DNA from: Scedosporium boydii
Taxonomy: Eukaryota; Ascomycota; Sordariomycetes; Microascales; Microascaceae
Direction: 5' to 3'
Length of the DNA stretch: 64,000 bases
Assembly (NCBI GenBank): GCA_002221725.1
Contig: NJFT01000021.1
Span: forward strand, 186,001-250,000
A program made the translations under genes and the position numbers. Below the pieces are notes generated by a model. It saw only the letters and a program-made list of their open reading frames with translations, did no database searches and had not been told where the DNA came from. How positions within the stretch are numbered: position 1 is the first letter of the stretch; the number at the start of each line of letters is the position of its first letter. This document shows positions 1 through 12,390 of this stretch, piece after piece.

Positions 1-1402
1 TTAACCGCATCGCTAATATGACACCAAAATGAGAACAATTTTGCAACAATGGTGGTGGAGACTGCCTAAGAGCTAAACTTCTTGCAATATCGTGACCAAG
101 AGAAGAATTTTCTGGGACAGTGTCGGACCCAACTCCATTGCCATTGCCGGGTGAGGGAATGAAATTCTGGGATTATGGTTCAGGCGAAATACTATCTAGG
201 CCTTACCCTAGCGAGCTATGCGAGGATTGGGGATCAGCTAGGGAGAGAAGAGAATATGCCCGAGAGTCTGGGAAGTTATTTGGAAGGCTTGCTTGCCGCA
301 GCTTCGACGCGTCTGGGAACTTCGCTCTTGGCGTGGTTCCTGGTGAATGTAGATTCACAATCCTTCGCGTGGCTGAAATAAATGCCCTTGGACAACTTAA
401 AGAGCGGGATGCGGATGCAGAATGTGGAAATCTGGGGTAAATAACAGGAATCCCACCGGTCCAAGTCAACATCCAACCAAGCCTCTTCAGATTCGATATT
501 GAAGAGGACCGAGGTACAGGTACACCGCCATTGCGGCGGTGTTATGATTTTCACTGCAGTCATTTTCTCGGTGTGGCAATATTGAACTATTTAAATTGAA
601 ATTTGGAGCCAGGTGGGTATTTCGAGGTACTTCATCATGACCTTGCTGGCGGGCTTTGGACATGCATAGGACTTGCTGTACCTTTGTATTATTGATTCGA
701 TCGACCTGAGCGTTGGGTACAAGCCCAGCCCTACCTCGAAAAATGGCCGTTTGCAATTGGTCAAGTTCCTCGGTGCTGAGGTAATCCCATTGAGTGCACA
801 ATTTCGTTTTCAAGGTACCTTGACAAATGTACCGGACCGGACTTCGCAGTTGGTAAAACCACCTAGACCAGACTCTGAGAAAGTGGTGGTGGGTCCCCCC
901 TCTTCATCCATCTCTGGCAGAAAAACAACAATGCCACCCATTCCACTCCTGACCGCCTTTGTCCCTCGAAAATAATACCAAAGAACGGGATTCCTTTCAT
1001 CTTTTTTTTCGCCCTTGTGCAACAACCTCTCGCTAGTATCATTTCTACACTCCTTGAGAAAGCGAAGCAGGTGAGATAAGACGAACGAGAGAGAGACAGG
1101 TGGGAAATAGAGGGTGATCCCACTTCCCCGAATTCACAAAACCGAACAGGCAGGCCAGGCCCTCTTCACCAGTCAACACCTGACGCCTTTTCCAGCACCA
1201 CTGTGGGCATCCGGTTCGCTGATTTCAAGCCCTGTGGTTCTCACTGTCTGGCTGAATTCTCCCCACCTCTGCTTGGCTCTCTTTCCCCTGATGCCCCGCC
1301 ATTGCATCGTACCTTCGCACAATTTCCAACCTTTCAACGCCCAACACCTCCTCTGAACATTGTCAGTGTCGTCGACTCGGGAACTGCCCATAGCCGATAA
1401 AA
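1..1402. other. intergenic and leader of the importin gene
   Basis: No gene can be supported here. Short open frames exist on both strands, but none has a recognisable motif, and the longest near the left edge opens with GTG rather than ATG. From about 1130 to 1400 the plus strand becomes C/T-rich with few G runs, the usual look of a filamentous-fungal promoter and 5' leader, and it runs directly into the importin start codon. Confidence 0.5.
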
Positions 1403-4400
1403 ATGGATATCGCCCATGTTCGAGGGCTACTCCTCGCCACGCTGGATGCCAATGCCGACACACGAAGGCATGCCGAGCTCCAGCTCAAGCAGGTACGTCG
1501 ACAACTCTTCGGACTCGGTGAACGCCGCCCAGGGGGAAAAAAAAATACGGGTTGCCAGATAGCCATCCTTTGCGAAAGACGCGACATATGAATCGTGCCT
1601 TGGTTTCATCCTAAGCCAAAATATCCTATTCATTGCGAAGACTCGAATTTGGACTTACGGATTAGTTTCTATTTGGCACCCGAGGATGTGGGCTGGATCT
1701 CTTCGCGTCTCGTTCCTGTGGCAGGATGCAAGCAGCAATTCAAACACGATGTGACTTATTTCGTCTCCGCTGACCGATCGACTCGTATTTTCTCTAGGTC
1801 GAGGACCATGGCGGCATCATGGATGCGCTCACCGAGATTATGCAGACCGAACAAGACAACAACGTTCGTCTAGCGAGTACGCCGGCCCAGAGACCGCCTG
1901 CTAATGTGCGTTTCGGTGCTAACGTGGCTCTCTAGCTGCCATCTATATCAAGAACAGAGTAAATCGTTCCTGGTCACGGACCGAACATTACGCGACCGAG
2001 AAGCTTCTCCCCGAAGATGAGAAGGCCCGCTTCCGCGACCGCTTGCTCCCCATCCTTGCTGCCTCCCATGGCCCCGTCCGCCAACAGCTCGTTCCCGTCC
2101 TCCAACGGATTCTTCAGTTCGACTTCCCCGACAAGTGGCCCAATTTTATGGACTTCACGATGCAGCTCCTGAACACCAACGACGCCCCTTCGGTTTTGGC
2201 GGGTCTCCAGTGCCTTCTTGCCATCTGCCGCGCCTACCGATACCGCTCTGGCGAGACCCATAACCGCACACACTTCGACAAGATCGTGGAAGTGAGCTTT
2301 CCTCGCCTCCTCGCCATCTGCAACGAGCTCGTGAATCAGGAGAGCGAAGAGGCTGGTGAGATGCTTCACCTTGCCCTCAAGGCCTACAAGCATGCCACAT
2401 GGGTAAGTCCTTTTTTTCCCCTCTTCGTCACAGCACTTGCGCCCCTGCGGGTCCTCACTACAATACACGGGCTTCCGGAATCATGGCTAACACGAATGGG
2501 CCTTATTGCCCTCTCCTAGCTTGAGCTTTCACCTTTCCTGCGACAGCGCGATAACAACATCGCCTGGTGCACCGTTTTCCTCAACACCGTCTCCAAAACC
2601 ATTCCGGCTATCGCCATGGTCGAAGAGGACCCATACGAGCGCGAGAAGCATCGTTGGTGGAAGGCGAAGAAATGGGCATACTTCAACCTTAACAGACTCT
2701 TTATTCGGTAAGTCTGTCTTAGTTGACGCATATTTCATCTAGCATTTTGACGGCGCTAATCCGACTGCTGGTGTAGACACGGAAACCCCTCTACGTTTAC
2801 GAAATCCGCCGACCCCGATGTTCTCAGGTTCGCCGAGGAGTTCATTGTTAGGATTGCTCCCGAAATTCTTCAGAAATACCTCCAGGAGATCGAGAAATGG
2901 GTTACCAAGACCACGTGGCTCAGCCGGCCTTGTCTTTCGTATACCCTCGTCTTCCTTGACGAGTGTGTGCGACCCAAGGAAATGTGGCCCTACTTGAAGC
3001 CTCATCTTAACACCCTCATTACCCACCTTGTCTTCCCGGTTATCTGCCTGTCTGAGGAGGATCTCGAGAAGTTCGAGGACGAGCCCGAGGAGTACCTTCA
3101 CCGCAAGCTCAATTACTTTGAGGAGGCTTCCGCCCCGGATATTGCCGCTACCAACTTCCTTGTCGGCTTGACCAAGACGCGGCGGAAGGAGACGTTCGAG
3201 ATTCTCAAGTTTATTAATGCCGTCGTTACAGAGTACGAGCAAGCGCCCGACGACAAGAAGAACCACATCGCCAAGGAGGGTGCGCTGCGCATGATTGGAA
3301 CCCTTGCGCCCGTCATTCTCGGCAAGAAGAGCCCTATTGCGGACCAAGTGGAATACTTCCTTGTGCGCTACGTCTTCCCCGATTTCACCAGCTCCCAGGG
3401 CTTCCTTCGTGCGCGAGCTTGCGACATCGTCGAGAAGTTTGAGCAGCTCAACTTCCAGGACCAGAATAACCTCGTCAGCATTTACCGACACATTCTCGAC
3501 TGCATGGCGGACCCCGCGCTCCCTGTTCGCATCACCGCCGCCCTCGCCCTTCAACCTCTCATCCGACACGACATTATCCGAGCTAGCATGCAGCAGAGCA
3601 TCCCGACCATCATGCAGCAACTCCTTAAGCTGGCTAACGAAGCTGATATCGACGCTCTTGCCAACGTGATGGAGGACTTTGTGGAGGTCTTCGCTACTGA
3701 GCTCACCCCCTTCGCTGTCGCCCTGAGCGAGCAACTCCGAGACACGTATTGTAGAATTGTGCGGGAACTCTTGGAGAAGAACGACAAGCTCGGAGAAGAC
3801 AACGAGTATGGTGAATATCTGGATGATAAGAGTATAACGGCGCTCGGTGTCTTGCAGACCATCGGTACCCTCATCCTGACTTTGGAGAGCACTCCCGACG
3901 TGCTGTTGCACATTGAGACCGTCTTGATGCCTGTCATCCAAATTACCTTGGAGAACAAGCTCTACGGTAAGTTGAAGTCAACCCCTATGGAATGAATGGG
4001 CAACGGCCCGTGCCGCCGTGCGGTCCAGACTATTTTATTTGACTTGGAAATTATAAGCGTCCCACATACTAACATGATTAACACACAGATCTTTACAACG
4101 AGGTGTTTGAGATCATTGACAGCTGCACCTTTGCCGCCAAGGCGATATCCCCGACCATGTGGAAGGCATTTGAGCTTATCCACCAGACGTTCAAGTCTGG
4201 CGCGCAGCTCTACCTCGAGGACATGCTTCCGGCCCTCGACAACTTTGTCCAGTACGGTGCTGCCGATCTGACAAGGAAGCCAGAGTATGTCGAGGCTCTG
4301 TACTCGATGGTCGCGGAGCTCTTTGTCGACGATAAGCTCAGTCGAGTGGATCGGATTTGTGCGTGCAAACTAGCGGAAGCGATGATGCTGAGTCTACGCG

Positions 4401-5608
4401 GCCACATCGACCAATGTGTCCACGGGTTCATCGACATGGCCATGAGCATCCTTGCGACTGAGGAGATCAAGGGCAAGTCGTACAAGATTCACCTCATGGA
4501 GATGGTCATTAGCGCGATGCACTACAACCCCATCCTCACGCTTCAGGTGCTCGAGTCGAAGCAGTGGACGAATAAGTTTTTCAGCCTCTGGTTCGGCAAC
4601 ATGAGCTCCTTCACCCGAGTCCACGATAAGAAGCTGTGTGTGGCTGCCATTTCTACCCTCCTCAGCATCCCTCCGGAGAGCGTACCGACCAGCGTTTCTA
4701 CTGGATGGCCGAGGCTTCTTCAGGGAATTGCTGAACTGTTCAGGACCTTGCCTGCTGCTATCAAGAGTATGTCTCCGCCCGGTGTTTTTTTTCCCCGCTT
4801 TTATTATTTTGCCCCCTTCCGATTACGACCATGTTCTTTCTTGCTATACGCTACGCAATTGAATTTCTATCACTGGCTTGGTAGCACAGGAACTAACACT
4901 CTCTTTCTAGACCGCGAAGAGGCGTTGAAGGACGATTACCAATACGACCCTGGTGCCTACGACTATGGCGGCGATGATGACTGGGCCGACGAGGATGCTA
5001 GCTGGGGTGAGGACGGAACGCAGTCCGCAGAGGCGCCGCAGCCAGGACAAGAAGCCGAACCGGCCACGGAGGGTCGGGACGAGAGCAGCGCCTACTTGGA
5101 TTTCTTGAACGAGGAAGTAAGTGGGAAAAAAAGTGACATGCGGCTAGCAGCAAAGGGGAAACTCGGAGCCTTGGAGATACACTAACGGATCTCGTTTTAT
5201 TACAGGTTCAAAAGTTCCGAGGCGCAGATGAGATCGACTCTGACGACGATCTCGGCGAGGAGAGCCTCATTCTTGACTCTCCTTTAGACAAGATTGATAC
5301 GTATCAGCTCTTTGCCGCCACTATACACAGTATGTTCTATCCAATCATAATAATTGGATCATAGTCAGGACTCTCGTTCGAGTAGGTACGGACTTGCTAA
5401 CAACGTAACAGAGATGCAACAAGAGCAGCCACAGTTCTACACAGAACTTGCGCGACAGATCTCGGCAGACGATATGGGAATGATCCAGGCGGCGATTACC
5501 AAGGCGGAGCAGACGGCGATGGAGCAGTTGGCGCTTGCTCAGCAACAAGGGGCTAACCTGCAGATGCAGCAACCGACTCCCGGTGCTCCCAATGGAGGAG
5601 CTAACTAA
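1403..5608 (+). CDS. NMD5: importin-7/8 type karyopherin (Nmd5/Sxm1 family)
   Basis: Nuclear import receptor of the importin-beta superfamily; the Nmd5/Sxm1/importin-7 branch carries cargoes through nuclear pores and releases them on RanGTP. Nine exons join in frame to 1072 residues: 1403-1492, 1798-1876, 1936-2402, 2520-2707, 2777-3966, 4089-4766, 4911-5116, 5206-5329, 5412-5608. The N-terminus (MDIAHVRGLL, then QVED and TAIYIKNRV across exons 1-3) is the importin-beta N-terminal domain; the middle is HEAT-repeat-like (WPYLKPHL, RARACDIVEKF). A strongly acidic stretch with GGDDDWADED lies around residues 915-930, as in family members, and the tail is Gln-rich. Intron 1 is 305 nt, the rest 59-144 nt. 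Length suits the family (about 1050). Whether the better yeast match is Nmd5 or Sxm1 cannot be decided by eye. The start has an A-rich upstream context (aaaaATGG). Confidence 0.93.
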
Positions 5609-7224
5609 AGTAATGAGGAATATGGGAAGCAGCAATGCTCGAATACGAAGGGAAACGATTATGAAGGAAGGGTAATGACGAGGCGAGTCGAGGTTGAAAC
5701 AAAGTATTGAGAACCTCAGGTCGAGCACGAAAGAAAGATGACGAGGAACAAGTTCTTTTTGTTTTATAGGTTGGAACCTGTTGGAACAAAAAAAGCGACA
5801 TTAGGTAGAAAAAGAGGAGGACCATCACGGAGAGAGAGAGGGAAGGAGAGAGGGAAGGAGAGAGCAAGGTTATTGCAATGCAACCAGCAGATCATATCTG
5901 CTGTGCTTGCTATATTTTCCCCTTTCAAATTCCCCTATTGATATCATCACACACATAACATTGATTCTTGTTTTATTCCCCTGTACTCACATCACGATCA
6001 CTTTTGCTTCTCTTGCCTCTCCCGACCACCCCTTTTTCTACCCTGCCTCTCATCACCAATACATTTCACTATCACCACCCTTTGACTCCGACAAAAGAAA
6101 GGCAGAATAAGGAGGGAAGCCCCCGATTAGATGATTGAAGGAGGACTCGATATAGTTGTTCTATGGTGCTTGAGAAACGCAGTCGAATTGCTAGAAAGGG
6201 GAAATTAAAGTAGATTTCTTGCATGTTCGTTCCTGTGGTTCTTCTCTGCCTTTGTTTGGTCTTGCTTTGCACTACGGGTCAGCCTCAATTACAGGCTTCT
6301 TCTCGTTCTCTGTTGGACTTGGTTGGGAGAAACTCGATTGTTGTGAGGGAACATCAGTTTATAGCCGAGTCCGGCGGGGGCCCTGGGCGAGAGATGTCTG
6401 TCTATCTGCGACCTGAGGTCAAATAAATTCGATTGATGTACCTTGTAAAGTTGAAATGAGAGAAATAACACCTAAATGGCAAACGGGAGAGAGTGGCCAT
6501 CCGTGGATAGTGTTGGCGGCTATATCGAGAAAGGGAGCAACTGGGCCGAGATTTTTGATTGGGCTGGCTCGGCGAGGACAAGGACGAAGACGGCGATGAT
6601 TGGGAAATCTGGAAGCCAATTGTGCCCCAAGTTCTCATGAGGCGCATTTATCGATTGGTTTTCTAGTAAATGTATAGCTTTCCGACTCGGCCAACGGGAG
6701 GTCTTCGACTCAAGGGCAGTTGAATAGGTCTCGTATATCCCAGAATGAGAAGACGAGGATGACGATGACGATCCAGTCGCGAGTGTCCGGATTAGGAAAT
6801 CGGATGGTGCAAGCATATGTTCGTCCCTTAAGAGAATGAAGAAGTAAATTATGCCCCCGCGCTGGACGAGGCCACGGGCAATATAGTGGAATTAGATGAA
6901 ATATATCGATCGATTAACACACATATATAGACCCGTATATCAATTAGCTGACAAAATTGTATAAAGGATGAATGAATAGTTCCTACGAACGTATGCCCCG
7001 TAGAGCTGAGGGACCGGCGATTTAACGTTGCACCTCCATTTCAGTTTTTGGGGATGAAAAGCGAGCAAGAGAGTATACTGTTCCTGAGTTGGCAAATGAC
7101 TGTCGGATAGGGCCGAGTCTTCCCAATTGACTCGATCTCATCCCTTCGCAAGCTCGACCTCGGGCTCTTTCCTCAAGTCAACATCTTTGTATCGAGGTCG
7201 TCGTCGCTTTGCGCTGCCTTCAAC
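5609..7224. other. intergenic, importin 3' region and next promoter
   Basis: The probable 3' UTR of the importin gene is followed by a purine-rich simple repeat of GGAGAGA and GGGAAGGA units at about 5826-5867. A 67-codon ATG frame at 6223-6426 has a hydrophobic N-terminus but nothing else to support it. The remainder holds no recognisable gene. The last 200 bases lead into the secreted protein gene that starts at 7225. Confidence 0.5.
5826..5867 (+). repeat. GA-rich simple repeat
   Basis: Imperfect purine repeat made of GAGAGAGG and GGAAGGAGAGA blocks, just downstream of the importin stop codon. It is a microsatellite-like tract with no coding potential. Confidence 0.7.
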
Positions 7225-8126
7225 ATGAAGCTCTTCGTCTCGCTCACACTCGGTGCGCTCGTCAGGTAAGGACGAGACCTCTCTCTGCCCTATTTGATAT
7301 CGCCATCTTCGTAACAGAGGCTTCTCTCAACTAACACCGGCGAATAAGCAGCATCGCAATAGCCGCCGACGATGTGCCCTGCCCCACGGTCACCCAGGAA
7401 CTGATCCCCGAATCGTGCGCAGCGACCTGTACTCCAAACCCAGATTGCCGGTTCATCTCAACGGTGACGAACCCCTGCGGATGTCCACGGACAGTCCCAA
7501 CAGCAAGTCTCATCCAACCATGCAAAGTCGGATGCCCCTACAACGGATGCTCAGTCGAGCACCGAACAATCAACCTCGGATGCCAAGACGACGGATGGGT
7601 TCCAGAGCCGAGCCTGACGCTCACGCTGACATCGACGACACGACCGTTAACATCGGCGACTCGACCGCCGCCCTCGTCGGAGAGACCGACGCGCACCCCC
7701 GTGCCTTCGACGGTAACGACGCGGACTCGGACGAGCGCTACGAGTACGAGCGCCAGCGTCACGGAGTGTCCTAAGATGACCAAGACGGTACCGGCGTCAG
7801 GATGTCTAGAGCCCGCTTGTCCGACGCCGAATTGCGTGTTTCAGGAACCGTTGCCCGTGCCCTGCGGGTGCGGAGATCCGGAGACGGTGGTGGTGGAGGC
7901 GGAGGAGTGTGTTACGGAGTGTCCGAAGGGGTGTGCGACTACGACTGTTAAGGTTACGGAGTTTTGTGCTACGGAGACGGGGACTAGCACCGGGACGAGG
8001 ACGGGGACGGGATCGGGGACGAGGATTGTCAAGGGGACGGACACGGTGGTTTCGAAGGCGACTGGGGGTGCGTTGGATGACGGGTGGAGGGATGGCGATT
8101 CTGGGGAGTCGAGGGGGGTAGAATAG
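7225..8126 (+). CDS. secreted cysteine-rich protein with duplicated 10-Cys module
   Basis: Two exons, 7225-7265 and 7352-8126, give 271 residues. The first exon encodes a signal peptide (MKLFVSLTLGALV, continuing SIAIAA), so the protein should be secreted; I do not recognise a named family. Two similar cysteine modules lie at residues 24-91 and 153-219. Each has ten cysteines spaced C-x11-C-x3/4-C-x4/5-C-x9-C-x-C-x12-C-x3-C-x3/4-C-x10-C, with a shared PCGC core. They are separated by a Thr/Ser/Pro/Arg-rich linker likely to be O-glycosylated, and a second Thr/Gly-rich low-complexity tract follows module 2. No hydrophobic C-terminal segment is present, so a GPI anchor is unlikely. The intron carries a GTAAGG donor and a TAAGCAG acceptor. 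Wall-associated or effector-like roles are possible but not shown by the sequence. Confidence 0.78.
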
Positions 8127-8972
8127 ACCTCTCTTTTTTCTCGAGTTTTTTGGCTACTAGAGTTTTAATGTTGATTTGAATAGACCGAATGTATTGGATT
8201 AGTGACGGGGGCATGAGAGTTCAATTCGGTGTGAGTGATCTCGTCAATGGTGAAAACAGCAGCGGAAGAACCGAGAGCATCTTGTTCCTTGAGAAGAAGC
8301 GCACGGAAGGAGCGATGGGGCCGATGACAGATCACCAAAATTAGGTGAAATGGCAGATGGGAGGTTTGGTCCGGGAAGATTTCTGTGTTCATTTTGGATT
8401 CGTTTGATTCATCTTGATCGGCCTCATCAAAGGACTCGGAAATATCTCATCACTCGCTGGCTATTGATGCTTTGAACCGTCGGACATGGGGGTCTAGTCA
8501 GGAGAGTTTAGTTGGGCACTTTCACCATCAACTCAATTGGGGCGTGGCCGTCGTGGCTTTAGCGCATCATCGATGTGTCGGGCCAGGCCATAAGATTCGG
8601 ATCCAACCTCTTCTCTCTCCCTTTTAAACCACTTCAAATTAATTCATGAACATGGGCTGAAAAAGAAACACCCTCCATTCCCCCATAATATTTTCTCCTC
8701 TCTTATCTGCTTTGCTCCAAGCAAGCTCTTAAGCCTCTCCAATCCTCTTCCTCGACGGCGCAGGTTCTCAGTTCTTCCTGAGTCAAGTTCATTTAAACAC
8801 CTCAATTTTATTTACTCCATCTAAATCACAATATCTATCAAGCGTCCACAGATTACTAGTATTCTATCATATATAAGGGGAGGACCATCTTTCAACATCG
8901 CCAACGCCATTCTACTACATTCTACTACATTCTTTAAGCCTATACAAGGCCTTCCATCCGGCACATCCCTCA
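8127..8972. other. intergenic and leader of the 8973 ORF
   Basis: No gene is supported. From about 8600 the plus strand becomes C/T-rich, like a fungal leader. A TATAAGG element sits at 8872-8878, about 100 bases before the next ATG. A 10-base unit (TCTACTACAT) is tandemly repeated about two and a half times from 8911 to 8935. Confidence 0.45.
8872..8878 (+). promoter_or_regulatory. possible TATA element upstream of the 8973 ORF
   Basis: The heptamer TATAAGG lies 95-101 bases before the ATG at 8973, next to a pyrimidine-rich leader. Position and sequence are compatible with a TATA element, but such short matches arise by chance. Confidence 0.25.
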
Positions 8973-9557
8973 ATGTGTCCCCAACGGGCAACCAGCAACG
9001 GGGTAGACTCCCTCGAGGCCAGGCCCGGCCCGCCGCAGGTTCCAACCCCGTCTACAGGAAACATCGCGGGCCAGGAGAAGGCGGTGTGTACTTCCGTCAA
9101 AGAGAATGGCACGGGGAAGGCTGCAGAGAATATACCCAACCGGGCTGCTCGGGCGAGGAAATCGAAGGGCACCACTTGCAGCTGCACGAAGCCACATGCT
9201 GACCCTTCAGGGCGTGCGGGAGAACTCCCCGCGTCGGTTATGGAGAACAATGGGAAGCTTAGTAGTGAGGGCAATGAAGAAGCCCACGCACCGAGCCACC
9301 CCCCACAGTCCCAACGAGATGATAGCCCCGGGCCCTCGCGGGCAACGCTGCAGTTGCGCGAGGAGAGTGACGGAGATGATTCTTCCGTTCCTTCGCCGCC
9401 TGAAGATGATCCGGCTCTCACGGGACCGTTGATGCTTGAGAAGGATGGCAAGGTTGATAGTGTCTTTCTCAAGGGATTGATGGGCCAGCTTGAATCTCTG
9501 CAGCAGGAGCGAGACGATGGGAGCCCGGTCCGCGGCTCGGAGCGGGACTCAGACTGA
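8973..9557 (+). CDS. orphan hydrophilic protein, 194 aa
   Basis: A single-exon ATG frame of 194 codons. I do not recognise a domain. The N-terminal half is Pro/Gly/Ser-rich with a Cys pair (TTCSCTKPH near residues 70-78). The second half is acidic and serine-rich (EESDGDDSSVPSPPEDDP) and ends in a predicted short helix (KVDSVFLKGLMGQLESLQQE) before an Arg/Asp/Ser tail. No signal peptide or membrane segment is present. The ORF is favoured over neighbouring frames because it opens with ATG behind a pyrimidine-rich leader and a TATA-like element. Overlapping frames of 75-108 codons and the lack of a recognised family keep confidence moderate. Confidence 0.42.
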   Translation: MCPQRATSNGVDSLEARPGPPQVPTPSTGNIAGQEKAVCTSVKENGTGKAAENIPNRAARARKSKGTTCSCTKPHADPSGRAGELPASVMENNGKLSSEGNEEAHAPSHPPQSQRDDSPGPSRATLQLREESDGDDSSVPSPPEDDPALTGPLMLEKDGKVDSVFLKGLMGQLESLQQERDDGSPVRGSERDSD

Positions 9558-11995
9558 GACTCGGACTGGGACAGACGAGCTCGGTCACCCTAGACGAGCA
9601 AGGGACGTCCGCTGCTTGAGCAATTCCCAATCCCCTATGTAAGATGGGGGGCTCGATTCATCTGCTGTCGGCGCTGTCCATCCCAGCTTAGCTGCTCGTT
9701 TCAGACCACAGACCAGGGAGTGCATGCCCGCAGAGACTATCGTCTAGGGGTCCTGGCTAGTAAGTCATCGCTCGGAAGTTCAAGACCCCCAGCCCGCCCC
9801 GTACTCCGCGAGGCCTACAAGAGGTAGAAGGGCACAGTTCAGGGCGGCGATGGAGACTTCCCACACCCATTGTTCACATGATGACCCTCCAAACTCAGCG
9901 ACCTGAAGAAACCCCCATATCATTTGGACCCCATACATCTACAGCATGTGCTAGGCAGGACATCGCCTGGGCTGGACCGCCTAGCCGAGTCTCATGAGAG
10001 GCGGGATGCGGGGAATCTCACATGCTTTTGAGGGAAGTCGCGAGGAATCAGCGGCCTTGGGGTGATGGACATCTACGATCTTCGGCCAGGTCCCTGGCGA
10101 TGCCCCCAGGCATGTGAGCCATGTGAATGCGACCGAATGCCTTCATGCTTCTGGCTCTGAATGGGCCAATAGTTCCTGAACGAGCAGGTTCGGCCGACAT
10201 TCTCGCCGTCGATGAGTGGGTAGCACTCAAGAAGAACCATTCCCGCCTCGAGTTGCCTTTTGGGGCGGATTTGAAGACTCATCTTGTTGGACCCTCGCCG
10301 CAGAATAGTTTGGAACCGGCCTCGGTTTCTCTACGTGGATCTCTGGATATCTTTGGATACATATTTGGCTCTTCTTTTAGGGAAAAGAGAGCGGAGTGTA
10401 GGAGGTATGCTCAAGCGAGCAAGAGTCCTGCAGACTCCGTGTTACTGTAGAGTTTAGATTCAAACACAGCAATGCCATATTCAATCCTATGCAGCTCACG
10501 TTTCTTGAGGTTCTGATATTCCCCAGACATAGTCCCTCTCTGGCTATATCTTTTCCCAAGTCTTTGGGGAATCATTTTCTACCGCAGAGCCAAAAACCGC
10601 CCTTCACTAATACACGGTGCTCGAACATGGCTGATTCCCATTTTCTCCCTCTGATTCCGGGCTCGATGAGTTCAGAAGGGGTGAGATATGAAATCGCAAA
10701 GCCGATGGAAAGCCACGCATTGCCTCGCTCCCGAACTACGACCGTAGAACAAAAGTCGGTTTCACATCTTCCGACAGGTGCATCCCCCGTCAGAATTGGG
10801 TATCTTCGCGCATGTTTCCACGTCGCACACCCTCATCTTCTCGCCACCCTGGAGTTCAAGTCAAGCTCTACCTTCACTTCCGGCTTCTTCCAAGTCGGGT
10901 ATCAAGAAATCCACAAACCAATAAGAATCACCGCACGTCCGAGAAGAAAATGAGCGAGGTTAAGATGCCCTCTACAATCTCGCGCTCGAAAAGTGACTGA
11001 TGCACAATGATCCACATACACTCACATCCCATGCTCCCCGCAAAATCCTTTCCACCCCCCTCCCCCCTTTAGCTTCGTCCAAGACGAACTCCTTCTCCCC
11101 CAAAAGCTAAATCCCCATGTCCTTGCTTCGTAGGCTAAGCAAGTAAGCCTGACGAGCATGTGAGAGGGAGAGAGAGGCACGGGACTTGGCCCCAAACTTC
11201 GACAGTTCGAAACTCCCCTCGCTTAAACGCGCCAGTTGGGAGCTCCGCGGTTGCACGTGGCTTTAGAAATCGGGCAGAGTGGCTCGGTAGCAAGAGTGGC
11301 TCGGCAGTAAAGAACCCGGAGCCCAGGACGGGGGGAGGTGACGACGTGATTAACGTCGAAATTGAGGATTGGCCAAGACTGTTAGTAGACTACTACGTAT
11401 TATCTACAAAAGTCCGTAGTGGTCTATGGACGCAGATGATGCTGAAAGTGAGAAGAGAAAAGGGCCCCCTCAGAGTTTCGTTCTTAAAGGCGCTAGCAGC
11501 CAAGGGAAGCTTCGTCTTGATATGGCAAGGAAGAATCGTGGTTGCCTGGATGGGGATGATTGGGTGCGCTTCTCTCGGCAACTTGGACGGAAGCTAGATG
11601 TTAGAAGCTATGACGCGTACTTGTAAGCTTAATTTGGCGGGGACAGGCGAGAGGGCGCCGAAGTCTCACGCCCGAGTTTAAATCCATTCATGATCCTGGA
11701 GGCCAATACCTTTTGCACTTGTGGAGGAAGATACGGTAGTAGAAAGGTCAAAGTAGCCTACCAAACTGAACCAACTTCGTACTCGGGACCACTCCTCCAT
11801 GATCAGCACCCGAGTCATACCAGAACTAACCGAGGCCACTAGGTAGTTTTTACAGTTCTCGGCGCGTAACAGACACAGACTTGAAGAGGTGAGGCATTTT
11901 TGGGGATGCGAGAGGGTGGCGGGTTTCAGCCTTGTGGAAAAGAGGGGACGACGACACATCAATCCAGCTGAAGACTGATGTTTGAATGGATTAAG

Positions 11996-12028
11996 ATAAA
12001 AATAAAAAAAATAAAAAAAATAAAAAAA
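11996..12028 (+). repeat. A-rich simple repeat (TAAAAAAA units)
   Basis: A run of A7-8 blocks separated by single T residues, about three to four units, in intergenic DNA. Confidence 0.7.
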
Positions 12029-12374
12029 CACCCCCAAAATTATAGCATTATAGATTTGCCAAGCAACTTTCAAGGCTGCTCTTCAGCTTGAAAGAAAAAG
12101 AGACTACAAGCAGGCCAGGGTCCTCTGGGCGGCATCCTTAACATGCTGTGATCCATCGATCCCCGCGTTTTTCTCATGCATCTCATCCTCTCTCTGCAAG
12201 GGAGCATATCACTTCTCATAAAAATAAGCAAAAGAAATAGGGTACTCGCCACACCTGTCAGAATTTCCCACAGCCCCTACAGCCGGGACGCTCGAGGACC
12301 CAACGAATTGGGTTCGAGAATTCGTGCTCCAGAATACGAAGTAGGCGGTAAGGATCGGGAATAAGAAATGCAAG

Positions 12375-12390
12375 AAAAAAAAAAAAAAAA
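12375..12390 (+). repeat. homopolymer A tract (about 16)
   Basis: Uninterrupted A run in intergenic DNA; a poly-A microsatellite. Confidence 0.7.

Noticed and set aside
2739..3941. 400-codon open frame antisense to the importin
   Set aside because: It lies wholly opposite exon 5 of a well-supported gene and its product is Leu/Val/Glu-rich without motifs.
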